Shown: in pieces, positions 17,504 to 26,058 of the stretch | Layout of the letters: the number at the start of each line of letters is the position of its first letter | Position numbering within the stretch: position 1 is the stretch's first letter | From: Sphingomonas ginsenosidivorax | GTDB lineage: Bacteria; Pseudomonadota; Alphaproteobacteria; Sphingomonadales; Sphingomonadaceae | Reading direction: 5' to 3' | DNA: 64,000 nt | Assembly: GCF_007995065.1 (NCBI RefSeq) | Contig: NZ_VOQR01000001.1 | Location: 2,917,001-2,981,000 of the forward strand | Position numbers and translations under genes: made by a program | Notes under the pieces: model-generated | Seen by the model: the letters and a program-made list of their open reading frames with translations, nothing else | Database searches by the model: none | Told to the model about the DNA's origin: nothing

Positions 17504-17517
17504 CTGATCGATTTCAA
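17504..17517. promoter_or_regulatory. Possible FNR/FixK-like box
   Basis: CTGAT-CGAT-TTCAA differs at one base in each half from the TTGAT-N4-ATCAA consensus recognised by Fnr-type proteins. It lies 55 bases before the GTG start of the Crp/Fnr gene, so it could mediate autoregulation. Weak evidence from a short degenerate motif. Confidence 0.25.
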
Positions 17518-17571
17518 TGTACTAGTCTCGGGTGTTTGATCTACTAGGCCGCGCCAAGGGGAGCCGACATC

Positions 17572-18306
17572 GTGCCGCACAGCTGCTTTGCCGATCGTCT
17601 CGGTGATCTGATCGACCTGACGGCAAGCGAGCGGGCAGCGGTGGCACGACTCGAAGACCGCTCGCGCGAGCTGCGCCGCGACACCATCCTGATCCGCGAG
17701 GACGATCCGCACGGGGAACTCTTCGTCCTCCAGCGCGGCATGGCGATGACCTATGTGCTGCTCGACGACGGCAGCCGCCAGATCCTGCGCTTCCTGTTCC
17801 CGGGCGACCTGATCGCCGTGTCGGCGCTGGTCTATCGCAATTCGCCCGAGACCATCGTCACGTTGACCGACTGCACCGTCAGTCCGTTCGACCGCTCGCT
17901 CCTCGTCGACGTCGTCACCGACCACCCGCGGCTGGCAGCGTTGCTGATGGTCGTGACCCAGATGGCCAAGGTCGCGCTGACCGACCGGCTGGCGGCGCTC
18001 GGCCGCACCTCGGCAAAGGCGCGGATCGGCGCGTTGCTGCTCGACATCCGCAACCGGCTGCGCCGCGCGGACAAGAGCATCGGCGAGACGTTCGCCCTGG
18101 TGCTGACGCAGGAAGAAATCGGCGACGCGACCGGCCTGACCTCGGTGCACGTCAACCGGATGCTGCGGCAGCTGGAAGAGGAAGGACTGCTGCAGCGCGA
18201 CGGGGGTCGAATGACGTTGCTCAACGAGCCCATGCTGACGCGCATCGCCAACTATGTCGATCGCTGGAGCGGCCTGGACCTCAGCTGGCTACCGCCCGCC
18301 CGGTAG
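17572..18306 (+). CDS. Crp/Fnr family transcriptional regulator
   Basis: 244 residues: N-terminal cyclic-nucleotide-binding-like domain (FVLQRGMAMTYVLLDDGSRQ, FLFPGDLIAVSAL), a long dimer helix, then an Fnr-type helix-turn-helix LTQEEIGDATGLTSVHVNRMLRQLEEEG. The Cys cluster needed for an Fnr [4Fe-4S] sensor is absent (single Cys near residue 5 and one near residue 103), so it is likely not a direct oxygen sensor of that type. GTG start with AAGGGGA upstream. The R-P loop for cAMP binding is also not obvious. Signal unknown. Confidence 0.88.
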   Translation: MPHSCFADRLGDLIDLTASERAAVARLEDRSRELRRDTILIREDDPHGELFVLQRGMAMTYVLLDDGSRQILRFLFPGDLIAVSALVYRNSPETIVTLTDCTVSPFDRSLLVDVVTDHPRLAALLMVVTQMAKVALTDRLAALGRTSAKARIGALLLDIRNRLRRADKSIGETFALVLTQEEIGDATGLTSVHVNRMLRQLEEEGLLQRDGGRMTLLNEPMLTRIANYVDRWSGLDLSWLPPAR

Positions 18307-18308
18307 GG

Positions 18309-18671
18309 TCAGGCCTTTTCCAGCGTGCACTGCAGCGGATGCTGGTTCTGCCGCGCGAAGTCCATGACCTGGCCGACCTTGGTTTCCGCGACTTCGTAGC
18401 TGAACGTCCCGCACACCCCGACGCCCTTCTGGTGGACGTGGAGCATCACGCGAGTCGCGGCCTCCATGTCCATGCGGAAGAAGCGCTGCAGGCACAGCAC
18501 GACGAACTCCATCGGCGTGTAGTCGTCGTTCAGCATCAGGACGCGATACGGCGTCGGCTGCTTGGTCCGCGTCCGGGTCTTGGTCGCGACACCGGCACCG
18601 GTACCACGATCGTTGCCCTCGTCGTTACCGGAGTCGCGGCGTTCGGCCATCTTTGGGGGTGTCGTCAGCAT
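18309..18671 (-). CDS. clpS: ATP-dependent Clp protease adaptor ClpS
   Basis: Delivers N-degron substrates to ClpAP. The conserved core is clear: [17 protein letters not shown], the [18 protein letters not shown] helix and [17 protein letters not shown]. Residues before it are a polar Gly/Asp/Arg-rich flexible tail. The start is uncertain: ATG at 18671 (120 aa, used here), ATG at 18650 (113 aa) or TTG at 18680; none has a good ribosome site. clpA is not adjacent. It ends two bases from the convergent Crp/Fnr stop. Confidence 0.93.
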   Translation of the reverse strand: MLTTPPKMAERRDSGNDEGNDRGTGAGVATKTRTRTKQPTPYRVLMLNDDYTPMEFVVLCLQRFFRMDMEAATRVMLHVHQKGVGVCGTFSYEVAETKVGQVMDFARQNQHPLQCTLEKA

Positions 18672-18723
18672 TGATGACAAAATATGGCATGGCGGGGGGC
18701 AAGGGCAAGGGGGCCGATACGCA

Positions 18724-18755
18724 AAAGGGCGACCGTCTTTCGACAGCCGCCCTTT
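18724..18755 (-). terminator. Terminator of the phasin gene
   Basis: AAAGGGCG (18724-18731) pairs with CGCCCTTT (18748-18755). Read on the minus strand the stem ends in CCCTTTTGC, so it resembles a Rho-independent terminator, 21 bases past the phasin stop and before clpS. Confidence 0.6.
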
Positions 18756-18776
18756 CGCCGCCCAGAAGGGCCGGTC

Positions 18777-19412
18777 TTACGCGGCCGTCTTGACCTTGTC
18801 GGTCGCGATGGCGACGCGGTTCGAGATCGGCTGTGCGATCTCGCCGGCCAGCTTCAGCATCTTCTCGGTCGAGCGCGAGCTCTGCGCGATCATCGTGTCG
18901 AATGCCGCGCGGGCATAGTCGCTCTGCAGCTTGAAGAACTCGGTCGGCGAGGTCGCCGATGCCAGCGTCCTGAACGCGGCAGCCGAGCTCTCGAACGAGG
19001 TCTTGGCATAGTCGGCAACGTCCTGGCCGACCGTCTCGAACGCCTTGGCGGCGATCTTCGACGACTCGACGATCGCCTCGACATTGCCCTTACCGAATGC
19101 GTTCATTTCCTCGAACATCTGCGTGCTCTTCTCGACCGCGCCCTTGGAGCGATCGGTGAAGCCCGAGAAAAAGGCCTGGGTCTTTTCGGCGGCGGTATTG
19201 ATGTCCATGATGACGTCCTTTTCTGGAGAAGGAGCCGTCCGAACCTGGGCGGCTAAGGTTGGGGTCGCGGCGACCGGGTCGCTCGCGGGTACCGGCTCGA
19301 CGGCCGGTTCGATTGCCGGTGCAGCCGGCTGGATCGCGTCGGGCTCGATAGGCTGGGGCTTCATGGGCTCGAGCTTCGGCACTGCCGCAGCACGCGTTCT
19401 TGTCCTCGCCAT
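18777..19412 (-). CDS. phaP: Phasin family protein with Ala/Pro-rich N-terminal extension
   Basis: Coats polyhydroxyalkanoate granules. 211 residues. Residues about 70-205 are an amphipathic, largely helical phasin domain (KTQAFFSGFTDRSKGAVEKS, FFKLQSDYARAAFDTMIAQS). Residues 1-68 are basic then Ala/Pro/Glu-rich and probably disordered. The ATG at 19412 has a strong GAGGAGGT site. A second start, ATG at 19208 with AAAGGACG upstream, would give a bare phasin domain of about 143 residues. It follows phaC on the same strand. Confidence 0.85.
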   Translation of the reverse strand: MARTRTRAAAVPKLEPMKPQPIEPDAIQPAAPAIEPAVEPVPASDPVAATPTLAAQVRTAPSPEKDVIMDINTAAEKTQAFFSGFTDRSKGAVEKSTQMFEEMNAFGKGNVEAIVESSKIAAKAFETVGQDVADYAKTSFESSAAAFRTLASATSPTEFFKLQSDYARAAFDTMIAQSSRSTEKMLKLAGEIAQPISNRVAIATDKVKTAA

Positions 19413-19481
19413 CCATACCTCCTCGCACCGTTATGCTGCGACGCAATATAGCAGATTTCTCACGAGTCGCAACGATTATTG

Positions 19482-19490
19482 TGCACTGCA
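19482..19490. promoter_or_regulatory. Possible PhaR-type site (TGC-N3-GCA) upstream of phasin gene
   Basis: TGCACTGCA lies inside the longer palindrome GTGCACTGCAC (19481-19491), about 70 bases upstream of the phasin start and between phaC and the phasin gene. PhaR repressors of Paracoccus and Rhodobacter are known to bind TGC/GCA-rich sites in this position. No phaR gene is in the window; inference only. Confidence 0.35.
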
Positions 19491-19533
19491 CCATATTCAG
19501 TCATGGGTGCAGCATTCGCGACTTTTCAAAGGC

Positions 19534-21234
19534 CTAGCGGGCTCGCACATAGGTGCCTGGCGCAGGCTCCAGCGCAGGCAGGCTCCCTTCGCCCGGTTGC
19601 CTCGCTCCATCCGCCGCCACGACATCGCTGTTGACCGTCCGGATCCAGTCGATCCAGTCAGGCCACCAGCTGCCCTTCGTCTCGGTCGCACCCGCGATAA
19701 AGTCCTCGAGCGTCGTATGCACCGAGGGATTGGTCCAAAACTGATATTTGCCCGCGGCCGGCGGATTGACGACTCCGGCGATGTGCCCCGACCCTGCCAG
19801 GACGAACTTGACCGCCCCCGCGAACAACTGCGTCAGCTTCCAGACGGATTCCGCCGGGGCGATATGATCCTCGCGTCCCGCCTGGACATAGGTCGGCGTG
19901 ATGACCTTGGTCAGGTCGATCGGCGTACCGTCGATCGTGATCGCGCCCGGCGTCACCAGCAGGTTGTCGCGGTACAGGTCGGTCAGATAGCGCATGTGCC
20001 ATTTGGCCGGCAGGTTCGTCGTGTCGCCGTTCCAGTGCAGCAGGTCGAACGGCACATGGTCCTGCCCCAGCAGATAGTTCTGCGTGACATAGTTCCAGAT
20101 CAGGTCGCGCCCGCGCAGCAGGTTGAACGTCGTCGCCATGTAGCGCCCGTCGAGAAACCCGTCGGGCGACAGTTGCGCGAGCATCGCCAGCTGCTCGTCG
20201 TCGATGAAATGTTGCAGCTCGCCCGCCGCGGTGAAATCGACCTGCGCTGTGAAGAACGTCGCACTCGCGACCGTCTCCGCCTGTCCCCGCGCGGCGAGCA
20301 GCGCGAGCGTCGCCGCAAGCGTCGTCCCCGCGACGCAATAGCCGACGCTGTGCACCGCGGGCACGTCGAGAAGCGCGCGAACCGTCTCGATCGCGTCGAC
20401 CTGCGCCGCGACGTAATCGTCCCAGACGACGTCCTTCATCGTCGCATCGGCGGACTTCCACGAGACCATGAACACGCTCAGCCCCTGCCCCACCGCCCAG
20501 CGGATGAAGCTCTTCTCCGGGGTCAGGTCGAGGATGTAGAAGCGGTTGATCCAGGGCGGGAAGATCACCAGCGGGGTCGCGAGAACCGTCTCGGTCGTTG
20601 GCGCATAGTGGATCAGCTCGTAGAGCGGCGTGCGCTTGATCACCTGCCCCGGTGTCGTCGCCAGGTCGCGCCCGACCTCGAACGCGCCCTCGGGCGTGTG
20701 CGTCATCTGCCCGCGCGACAGGTCGGCGAGCATGTGCTGCAGGCCCTTCAACAGGTTGGCGCCGTTGGTCTCGATCGTCTTGTCGATCACCTGCGGATTG
20801 GTGATCGGAAAGTTCGTCGGGCTCATCGCATCGACGAACCCGCGCGTGGCGAAGCGCAGCTGCTCCTTCTGCTTGGCCGGCACCCCCTCCAGCGCATCGA
20901 CGCCGCGCAGCATGTGATCGCCGATCAGTTCGTAGCTCTGCCGGATCAGGTCGAACACCGGCTCGCGCCACTGCGGCGCCTTGAACCGCTTGTCGGCGAC
21001 GGGGGCGGGCTCGGGCCGTGCGGGATCGAGGAAGCGCTGCCACAGCGCCATGCTCTCGGTCCAGAATTCGGTCGCCCGCTCGATCGTCGCAGGATCGGTG
21101 ACCCCGGGGATCACCGGCACCGCGTCGGGCTTCGTCTTCAGCACGCCGAGCCCCTGCTCCATCATCATCTGCTGCGCGCGACCCATCACCCAGGTCCAGT
21201 GCTGCAGATCGGTCAGGCTGGGCGTATCGGCCAT
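19534..21234 (-). CDS. phaC: Class I poly(R)-hydroxyalkanoic acid synthase
   Basis: Polymerises (R)-3-hydroxyacyl-CoA into PHA on the granule surface. 566 residues, usual class I length. The lipase-like box is GYCVAGT with the catalytic Cys at residue 300; the catalytic Asp is in AGREDHIAP and the His in GSGHIAGVVNPP. PPWINRFYILDL and the N-terminal four-helix-like region fit the family. The start at 21234 has GAGGA upstream; the open frame extends further but that part is non-coding repeat sequence. phaB is 15 kb away and no phaA is in the window. Confidence 0.95.
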   Translation of the reverse strand: MADTPSLTDLQHWTWVMGRAQQMMMEQGLGVLKTKPDAVPVIPGVTDPATIERATEFWTESMALWQRFLDPARPEPAPVADKRFKAPQWREPVFDLIRQSYELIGDHMLRGVDALEGVPAKQKEQLRFATRGFVDAMSPTNFPITNPQVIDKTIETNGANLLKGLQHMLADLSRGQMTHTPEGAFEVGRDLATTPGQVIKRTPLYELIHYAPTTETVLATPLVIFPPWINRFYILDLTPEKSFIRWAVGQGLSVFMVSWKSADATMKDVVWDDYVAAQVDAIETVRALLDVPAVHSVGYCVAGTTLAATLALLAARGQAETVASATFFTAQVDFTAAGELQHFIDDEQLAMLAQLSPDGFLDGRYMATTFNLLRGRDLIWNYVTQNYLLGQDHVPFDLLHWNGDTTNLPAKWHMRYLTDLYRDNLLVTPGAITIDGTPIDLTKVITPTYVQAGREDHIAPAESVWKLTQLFAGAVKFVLAGSGHIAGVVNPPAAGKYQFWTNPSVHTTLEDFIAGATETKGSWWPDWIDWIRTVNSDVVAADGARQPGEGSLPALEPAPGTYVRAR

Positions 21235-21320
21235 GGCATCCTCGCTAGTTGCGACGATCATAAGCCTATCCATCCGCACAACGAAAGCGCGTTCGCCACC
21301 GGCTCGCACCCCAGCCCTCC

Positions 21321-21405
21321 CGTCATCCCAGCGCAGGCTTGGATCTCCCGGTTCGGGTCGCAGCACGCGCCAACAGGAAGACCCCAGCCTGCGCTGGGGT
21401 GACGG
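21321..21405 (+). repeat. Palindromic repeat family F, copy 2
   Basis: Begins CGTCATCCCAGCGCAGGCTT and ends CCCCAGCCTGCGCTGGGGTGACGG; a partial extra arm (CGCTGGGGTGACGG) follows to 21424. It lies in the 280-base divergent region between phaC and the aminotransferase gene, so it is upstream of both. Confidence 0.75.
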
Positions 21406-21514
21406 ATGAACGCTGGGGTGACGGACAGGCAGCGCTAAAGGATAGATTGCCGACGAACCGGTTCCACCGACGCCGCACCTGCGGTACACTCGTCGGCGAA
21501 CAACGAGGCCCGCC

Positions 21515-22723
21515 ATGTCCGAAGACTTCTACCGCATCAAACGCCTGCCGCCCTACATCATCGCGGAAGTCAACGCGATGCGGGCGGCGGCGCGTGGCGG
21601 TGGCGAGGACATCATCGATCTCGGCATGGGCAATCCCGACCTGCCCCCGCCCCCGCACGTCATTGAGAAGCTCGTCGAGGTCGCGCGCAAGCCCGACGCG
21701 CACGGCTATTCGCAATCGAAGGGCATTCCCGGCCTCCGCAAGGCACAGGCGAACTATTACGGACGCCGCTTCGGCGTCGACGTCGATCCGGAGACCGAGG
21801 TCGTCGTCACGATGGGGTCGAAGGAAGGGCTCGCCAGCCTCGCCACCGCGATCACCGCGCCCGGCGATGTCGTGCTCGCGCCCAACCCGTCCTACCCGAT
21901 CCACACCTTCGGCTTCATCATCGCCGGCGCCACGATCCGCGCGGTGCCGACGACGCCCGACGACGCTTATTTCGAGAGCCTCGAGCGTGCGATGGCGTTC
22001 ACCGTCCCGCGCCCGTCGATCCTCGTGGTCAACTATCCGTCCAACCCGACCGCCGAGGCCGTCGACCTCGCCTTCTACGAACGCCTCGTCGCTTGGGCGA
22101 AAGAGAACAAGGTCTGGATCATCTCCGACCTCGCCTATTCGGAGCTCTATTACGACGGCAACCCGACGCCCTCGATTCTCCAGGTGCCGGGTGCCAAGGA
22201 CGTCGCGATCGAGTTCACCTCACTCAGCAAGACCTATTCGATGGCCGGCTGGCGGATCGGCTTCGCGGTCGGCAACACAACGCTGATCGCGGCGATGAGC
22301 CGCGTGAAGTCGTATCTCGATTACGGCGCGTTCACCCCGATCCAGGCCGCCGCCTGTGCCGCGCTCAACGGCCCGCAGGACATCGTCGAGCGCAACCGCG
22401 AACTCTATCACAAGCGCCGCGACGTGCTGGTCGACAGCTTCGGCCGCGCCGGCTGGGAGATCCCGAGCCCGCGCGCGTCGATGTTCGCCTGGGCGCCGCT
22501 CCCGCCCGCGCTCGCGCATCTCGGCAGCCTCGAATTCTCCAAGCAGCTGCTCCAGCACGCCAAGGTCGCGGTCGCACCGGGCGTCGGCTACGGCGAGAAC
22601 GGCGAAGGCTATGTCCGCATCGCGCTGGTCGAAAACGAGCAGAGGCTTCGCCAGGCCGCGCGCAACGTGAAGCGGTACCTGCAGAGCATGGGCGTCAACA
22701 TCCCGGTGCAGGGCGCGGGCTGA
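21515..22723 (+). CDS. alaC: Class I/II PLP aminotransferase (AlaC / LL-DAP aminotransferase-like)
   Basis: 402 residues, fold-type I aminotransferase. Visible are DIIDLGMGNPDLPPP, GYSQSKGIPGLRKA, VTMGSKEGLASL, NYPSNPTAEAVDL, SDLAYSELYYDG and the PLP Lys in SLSKTYSMAGWRIGFAVGN. These match glutamate-pyruvate aminotransferases of the AlaC type used in alanine synthesis; close relatives make LL-diaminopimelate. AlaC is preferred because proteobacteria usually make diaminopimelate by another route, but the activity is inferred. Confidence 0.85.
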   Translation: MSEDFYRIKRLPPYIIAEVNAMRAAARGGGEDIIDLGMGNPDLPPPPHVIEKLVEVARKPDAHGYSQSKGIPGLRKAQANYYGRRFGVDVDPETEVVVTMGSKEGLASLATAITAPGDVVLAPNPSYPIHTFGFIIAGATIRAVPTTPDDAYFESLERAMAFTVPRPSILVVNYPSNPTAEAVDLAFYERLVAWAKENKVWIISDLAYSELYYDGNPTPSILQVPGAKDVAIEFTSLSKTYSMAGWRIGFAVGNTTLIAAMSRVKSYLDYGAFTPIQAAACAALNGPQDIVERNRELYHKRRDVLVDSFGRAGWEIPSPRASMFAWAPLPPALAHLGSLEFSKQLLQHAKVAVAPGVGYGENGEGYVRIALVENEQRLRQAARNVKRYLQSMGVNIPVQGAG

Positions 22724-22734
22724 GCCACCGTCTC

Positions 22735-22817
22735 GTCACCCCAGCGAAGGCTGGGGTCTCCCGTGGGGCCCGCAACACCCGCCCCAGGGAGATGCCAGCC
22801 TGCGCTGGCATGACGGT
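22735..22817 (+). repeat. Palindromic repeat family F, copy 3
   Basis: Begins CGTCACCCCAGCGAAGGCTG and ends CCAGCCTGCGCTGGCATGACGG, with inner GGGGCC...GCCCC-like arms. It starts 12 bases after the aminotransferase stop and could terminate it. Confidence 0.8.
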
Positions 22818-22938
22818 TGGACAGGACATGGTCGTCACGCACGATCCTGGCCTTCGCAGTCGTGGAGCAGCCCCTCGCGATTTGCCCAAAACACCCGTTG
22901 CCGGCTAGAGCAACGCCAGCGGTTCGGCTCACCCCCTT

Positions 22939-23009
22939 CCGTTCGCCCTGATCGAAGTCGAAGGGCATGCCCCGAACGCAGGTGCTTCGACGACGCCTAG
23001 CACGAACGG
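22939..23009 (+). repeat. Palindromic repeat family A, copy 1
   Basis: A 71-base element with ends CCGTTCG and CGAACGG and inner GTCGAAGGGCA / GTGCTTCGAC-like arms. Other copies are at 34067-34136 and, inside pccA, 48010-48080. It ends 46 bases before the antiporter start. Confidence 0.85.
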
Positions 23010-23055
23010 CTCGGGAGCAGTCCGCCCCCTCCCCCCGCAAACCGGAGCCAAGTCC

Positions 23056-24693
23056 CTGGAAACCGTCTCGATCGTCCTCGTCCTGCTGCTAGCAGTCGTC
23101 GTCAGCGCCGCGATCGCGCGCATGCTGCCCGTCGCCGTCCCTGCGCCGCTCGTGCAGATCGCGCTCGGCGCGGTCATCGGCCTCGGCGTCAAGCTGAAGG
23201 TCGAGCTCGATCCCGAACTGTTCCTGCTGCTGTTCCTGCCCCCGCTCCTCTTCCTCGACGGGTGGCGCATCCCCAAGGACGAACTGCTCAAGGATCTGTC
23301 GACCGTCGCCGAGCTCGCGCTTGGCCTCGTTCTGCTGACCGTCGTCGGCGTCGGGTTCTTCATCCACTGGATGATCCCGGCGATGCCGCTCGCCGTCGCC
23401 TTCGCGCTCGCTGCCGTGGTGTCGCCGACCGATCCGATCGCGGTGTCGGCGATCGCGTCGCGCGTCTCGATCCCGAAGCGGATGATGCACATCCTCGAAG
23501 GCGAATCGCTGCTCAACGACGCGTCGGGCCTCGTCTGCCTGCGCTTCGCGATCGCCGCCGCGCTCACCGGCACCTTCTCGCCCTCCGCCGCCGCTCTGAG
23601 CTTCCTGTGGGTCGCCGCGGGCGGCATCGTGGTCGGCGTCGTGGTCACGCTCGCGGTGACGCGTGCGAAAGCTTGGGTCTCGAACCGCTTCGGCGAGGAG
23701 ACCGGGTCGCAGATCCTGATCAGCCTGCTGATCCCGTTCGGCTCGTATTTGCTCGCCGAACATCTCCATTGCTCGGGCATCCTCGCCGCGGTCGCCGCCG
23801 GCGTGACGATGAGCTTCGCCGAGATTTCGCGCCAGGCGCTCGCCACCACCCGCATGCGCCGCAACTCGGTGTGGGACACGATCCAGTTCGCCGCCAACGG
23901 CATCATCTTCGTTCTGCTCGGCGAGCAACTGCCCGACATCATCGCACATGCCGGCGAGACCGTCCGCCTCTCGGGCCATGTCGAGCCATGGTGGCTGATC
24001 GTCTACGTCCTCGCGATCACGCTCAGTCTCGCGCTGCTGCGCTTCCTGTGGGTATGGGCATCGTTCAGGCTGACGCTGTTCCGCCGCCGCAACGACGGCA
24101 CGCCGCCACGCAAGATCGCCAAGCGGCTGCTCGCGGCGATGTCGTTCGCCGGCGTCCGCGGCGCGATCACGCTGGCGGGCGTGCTGACGCTGCCGCTCAC
24201 GTTGAACGACGGCACGCCCTTTCCCGCGCGCGACCTCGCGATCTTCCTGGCGGCCGGGGTCATCATCGTGTCGCTGCTCGCGGCCAGCATCGCGCTCCCG
24301 CTGCTGCTCCACGGGCTGACGATGCCGAGCGAACCGTCGAAGCAGGTCGAGGAGGATCGCGCCCGCGTCGCCGCTGCCAAGGCCGCGATCCGCGAGGTCG
24401 AGCGGGTCCAGCATGCGCTCGCCGACGGCCGCGGCGATGCCGATGTCTATGCCAGCGCCGGCACGCGGATCATGGACACCTATCGCGAGCGGATCGAGCG
24501 GCGCACCAAGCGCGGCGAGGCCGCCGCTCAGGCACGCCGCGACGGCCGGATCGAGCGCGACCTGCGGCTCGCCGCACTGGGCGCCGAGCGCGACGAGATC
24601 TTCCGCATCGCCCGCGACCGCGAGATCGGCAGCGAAACCGCCAAGAAGCTGATCCGCGAGATCGACCTGGCAGAGGCACGCCACCGCGTCTGA
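23056..24693 (+). CDS. Na+/H+ antiporter, CPA1/NhaP family, with probable CTG start
   Basis: A 545-residue inner-membrane monovalent cation/proton antiporter with about 12 helices and a cytoplasmic, highly charged coiled tail of about 110 residues (from about residue 430). Core marks are VVSPTDPIAVSAIASR, EGESLLNDASGLV with the conserved Asn-Asp pair, and SFAGVRGAITLAG. The first ATG is at 23122, which would cut off most of helix 1 (LETVSIVLVLLLAVVVSAAI). Reading from CTG at 23056 restores the helix, and a CGGAG site lies 8 bases upstream; no ATG, GTG or TTG is in frame between. Confidence 0.85.
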   Translation: METVSIVLVLLLAVVVSAAIARMLPVAVPAPLVQIALGAVIGLGVKLKVELDPELFLLLFLPPLLFLDGWRIPKDELLKDLSTVAELALGLVLLTVVGVGFFIHWMIPAMPLAVAFALAAVVSPTDPIAVSAIASRVSIPKRMMHILEGESLLNDASGLVCLRFAIAAALTGTFSPSAAALSFLWVAAGGIVVGVVVTLAVTRAKAWVSNRFGEETGSQILISLLIPFGSYLLAEHLHCSGILAAVAAGVTMSFAEISRQALATTRMRRNSVWDTIQFAANGIIFVLLGEQLPDIIAHAGETVRLSGHVEPWWLIVYVLAITLSLALLRFLWVWASFRLTLFRRRNDGTPPRKIAKRLLAAMSFAGVRGAITLAGVLTLPLTLNDGTPFPARDLAIFLAAGVIIVSLLAASIALPLLLHGLTMPSEPSKQVEEDRARVAAAKAAIREVERVQHALADGRGDADVYASAGTRIMDTYRERIERRTKRGEAAAQARRDGRIERDLRLAALGAERDEIFRIARDREIGSETAKKLIREIDLAEARHRV

Positions 24694-24756
24694 TCGCTTG
24701 GCGAAATCGCCCGCGCAGTGTCTACCCGTCTCTTCCGTTACACAGAAAGGTCCTTG

Positions 24757-25572
24757 ATGCTGATCCGCGCCGGCTACGACATCGCGTTCGAGACGACCCA
24801 GGCGGTGCCGATGCTCGCCAATCTCAGCATCCATTCGTCGCGCAACAAGGATCTGCGCACCGCGCAGCGGATCATGACCACGCCCGACGTGCCGATCTAC
24901 GATTATGTCGATTCGTTCGGCAACGTCTGTACCCGCCTGACGATTCCGGCGGGCGGCATCACCATCTCGTGCGGGTTCGTGATCGAGGACCCGTTCACCC
25001 CCGACATCGTCAACCCGGACGCACGGGCGACCCCGGTCGAGGCACTCCCCGACGACGTCATGATGTACCTGCTCGGCAGCCGCTATTGCGAGACCGACCG
25101 GCTGTCGGACACCGCCTGGGCGCTGTTCGGCCGTTACACGCCCGGCTGGGAACTGGTGCAGGCGATCGTCACCTATGCACATGAACGCATCCGCTTCGAC
25201 TACCAGACCGCGCGCCCGACCAAGACCGCGTGGGACGCGCACGAGGAACGCCAGGGCGTCTGCCGCGACTTCGCGCATCTCGCGATCACCTTGTGCCGCT
25301 GCATGAACATCCCGGCACGCTACTGCACCGGCTATATGGGCGACATGGATCTGCCCGCGATCGTCGGCGAGATGGATTTCTCGGCCTGGTTCGACGCGTA
25401 TCTCGACGGCACCTGGTACACGTTCGATGCCCGCCACAATTATCCCCGCGCCGGGCGCATCCTGATGGCACGCGGTCGCGACGCCACCGATGCGGCGCTG
25501 ACCAACACCTTCGGTCCGGTCGTGCTGACGCGGTTCGACGTCTACACCGACGAAAATCGCGTGCCGTTCTGA
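24757..25572 (+). CDS. Transglutaminase-like family protein
   Basis: 271 residues. An N-terminal beta domain (residues about 1-95) precedes a transglutaminase-like protease fold with catalytic Cys in ERQGVCRDFAHLAI, and downstream His/Asp within DFSAWFDAYLDGTWYTFDARH. IPARYCTGYMGD is typical of the bacterial group. ATG at 24757 was chosen for the AAAGG site; a GTG at 24718 would add 13 residues. No signal peptide is seen, so it is probably cytoplasmic. Often such proteins act in peptide or peptidoglycan-related hydrolysis; the substrate is unknown. Confidence 0.85.
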   Translation: MLIRAGYDIAFETTQAVPMLANLSIHSSRNKDLRTAQRIMTTPDVPIYDYVDSFGNVCTRLTIPAGGITISCGFVIEDPFTPDIVNPDARATPVEALPDDVMMYLLGSRYCETDRLSDTAWALFGRYTPGWELVQAIVTYAHERIRFDYQTARPTKTAWDAHEERQGVCRDFAHLAITLCRCMNIPARYCTGYMGDMDLPAIVGEMDFSAWFDAYLDGTWYTFDARHNYPRAGRILMARGRDATDAALTNTFGPVVLTRFDVYTDENRVPF

Positions 25573-25635
25573 CGCTATTGGCACCAACACGGCCGTCGTC
25601 CGTTACGCTCGCGTAGCAATTCGAAAGGACACCCC

Positions 25636-25908
25636 ATGAACACGACGACTCTCAAGGGCGACGGCCAGGCCATCGGCGGCCAGATCAAGGAAACCGTCGG
25701 CGACGTCACCGGCAACACCTCGCTGCAGGGCGAAGGCGTGGTCGACCAGATCACCGGCAACGCGAACAAGGCTGTCGGCGCGGCACGCGACGCGGTCGGC
25801 CCGCTGACCGAGAAGGCGACCACCTTCGCCAAGAGCCGTCCCTACGCTACCGCCGCACTGCTCGGCGTCGTCGGCCTGGCCGTGCTGAACACGTTGCGCG
25901 GCAAGTAA
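25636..25908 (+). CDS. CsbD-like stress protein with C-terminal membrane anchor
   Basis: 90 residues. The first 45 follow the CsbD pattern (LKGDGQAIGGQIKETVGDVTGN, split as a GDG...GQIKE...G-N repeat, then GEGVVDQITGNANKAVGAA). The C-terminus holds a short hydrophobic helix (ATAALLGVVGLAVLNTL), which gives a DUF883-like layout. CsbD proteins are commonly induced by general stress; no defined biochemical role is known. AAAGGA precedes the ATG and a perfect hairpin follows. Confidence 0.85.
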   Translation: MNTTTLKGDGQAIGGQIKETVGDVTGNTSLQGEGVVDQITGNANKAVGAARDAVGPLTEKATTFAKSRPYATAALLGVVGLAVLNTLRGK

Positions 25909-25914
25909 GCGCTT

Positions 25915-25941
25915 GCGCCCGTCACCGGCGGTGACGGGCGC
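25915..25941 (+). terminator. Strong hairpin after CsbD-like gene
   Basis: GCGCCCGTCACC (25915-25926) pairs perfectly with GGTGACGGGCGC (25930-25941) around a GGC loop, seven bases past the stop. It lacks a long T-run but is a 12-bp GC stem. Confidence 0.65.
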
Positions 25942-26058
25942 CCTTCGCAGGCCTCATCCGGCCACCGCGCGTCCTCGCGTGACGCGACCGGGAACATTGC
26001 GGTTTCCCTCCGGTTTTCTCGTGATGACCTTGCACCAAACCCGCGCCGCCGCTCTCGC

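Larger units (their letters stand above)
22724..23055. other. 332-base intergenic region made largely of repeats
   Basis: It holds family F copy 3 (22735-22817) and family A copy 1 (22939-23009). The bases between and after them show no open frame with a ribosome site. A GGAG at 23044-23047 serves the following antiporter gene. Confidence 0.7.

Noticed and set aside
23089..25590. 833-codon minus-strand frame
   Set aside because: Antisense shadow of the antiporter and transglutaminase genes, with low-complexity Arg/Asp/Gln composition.
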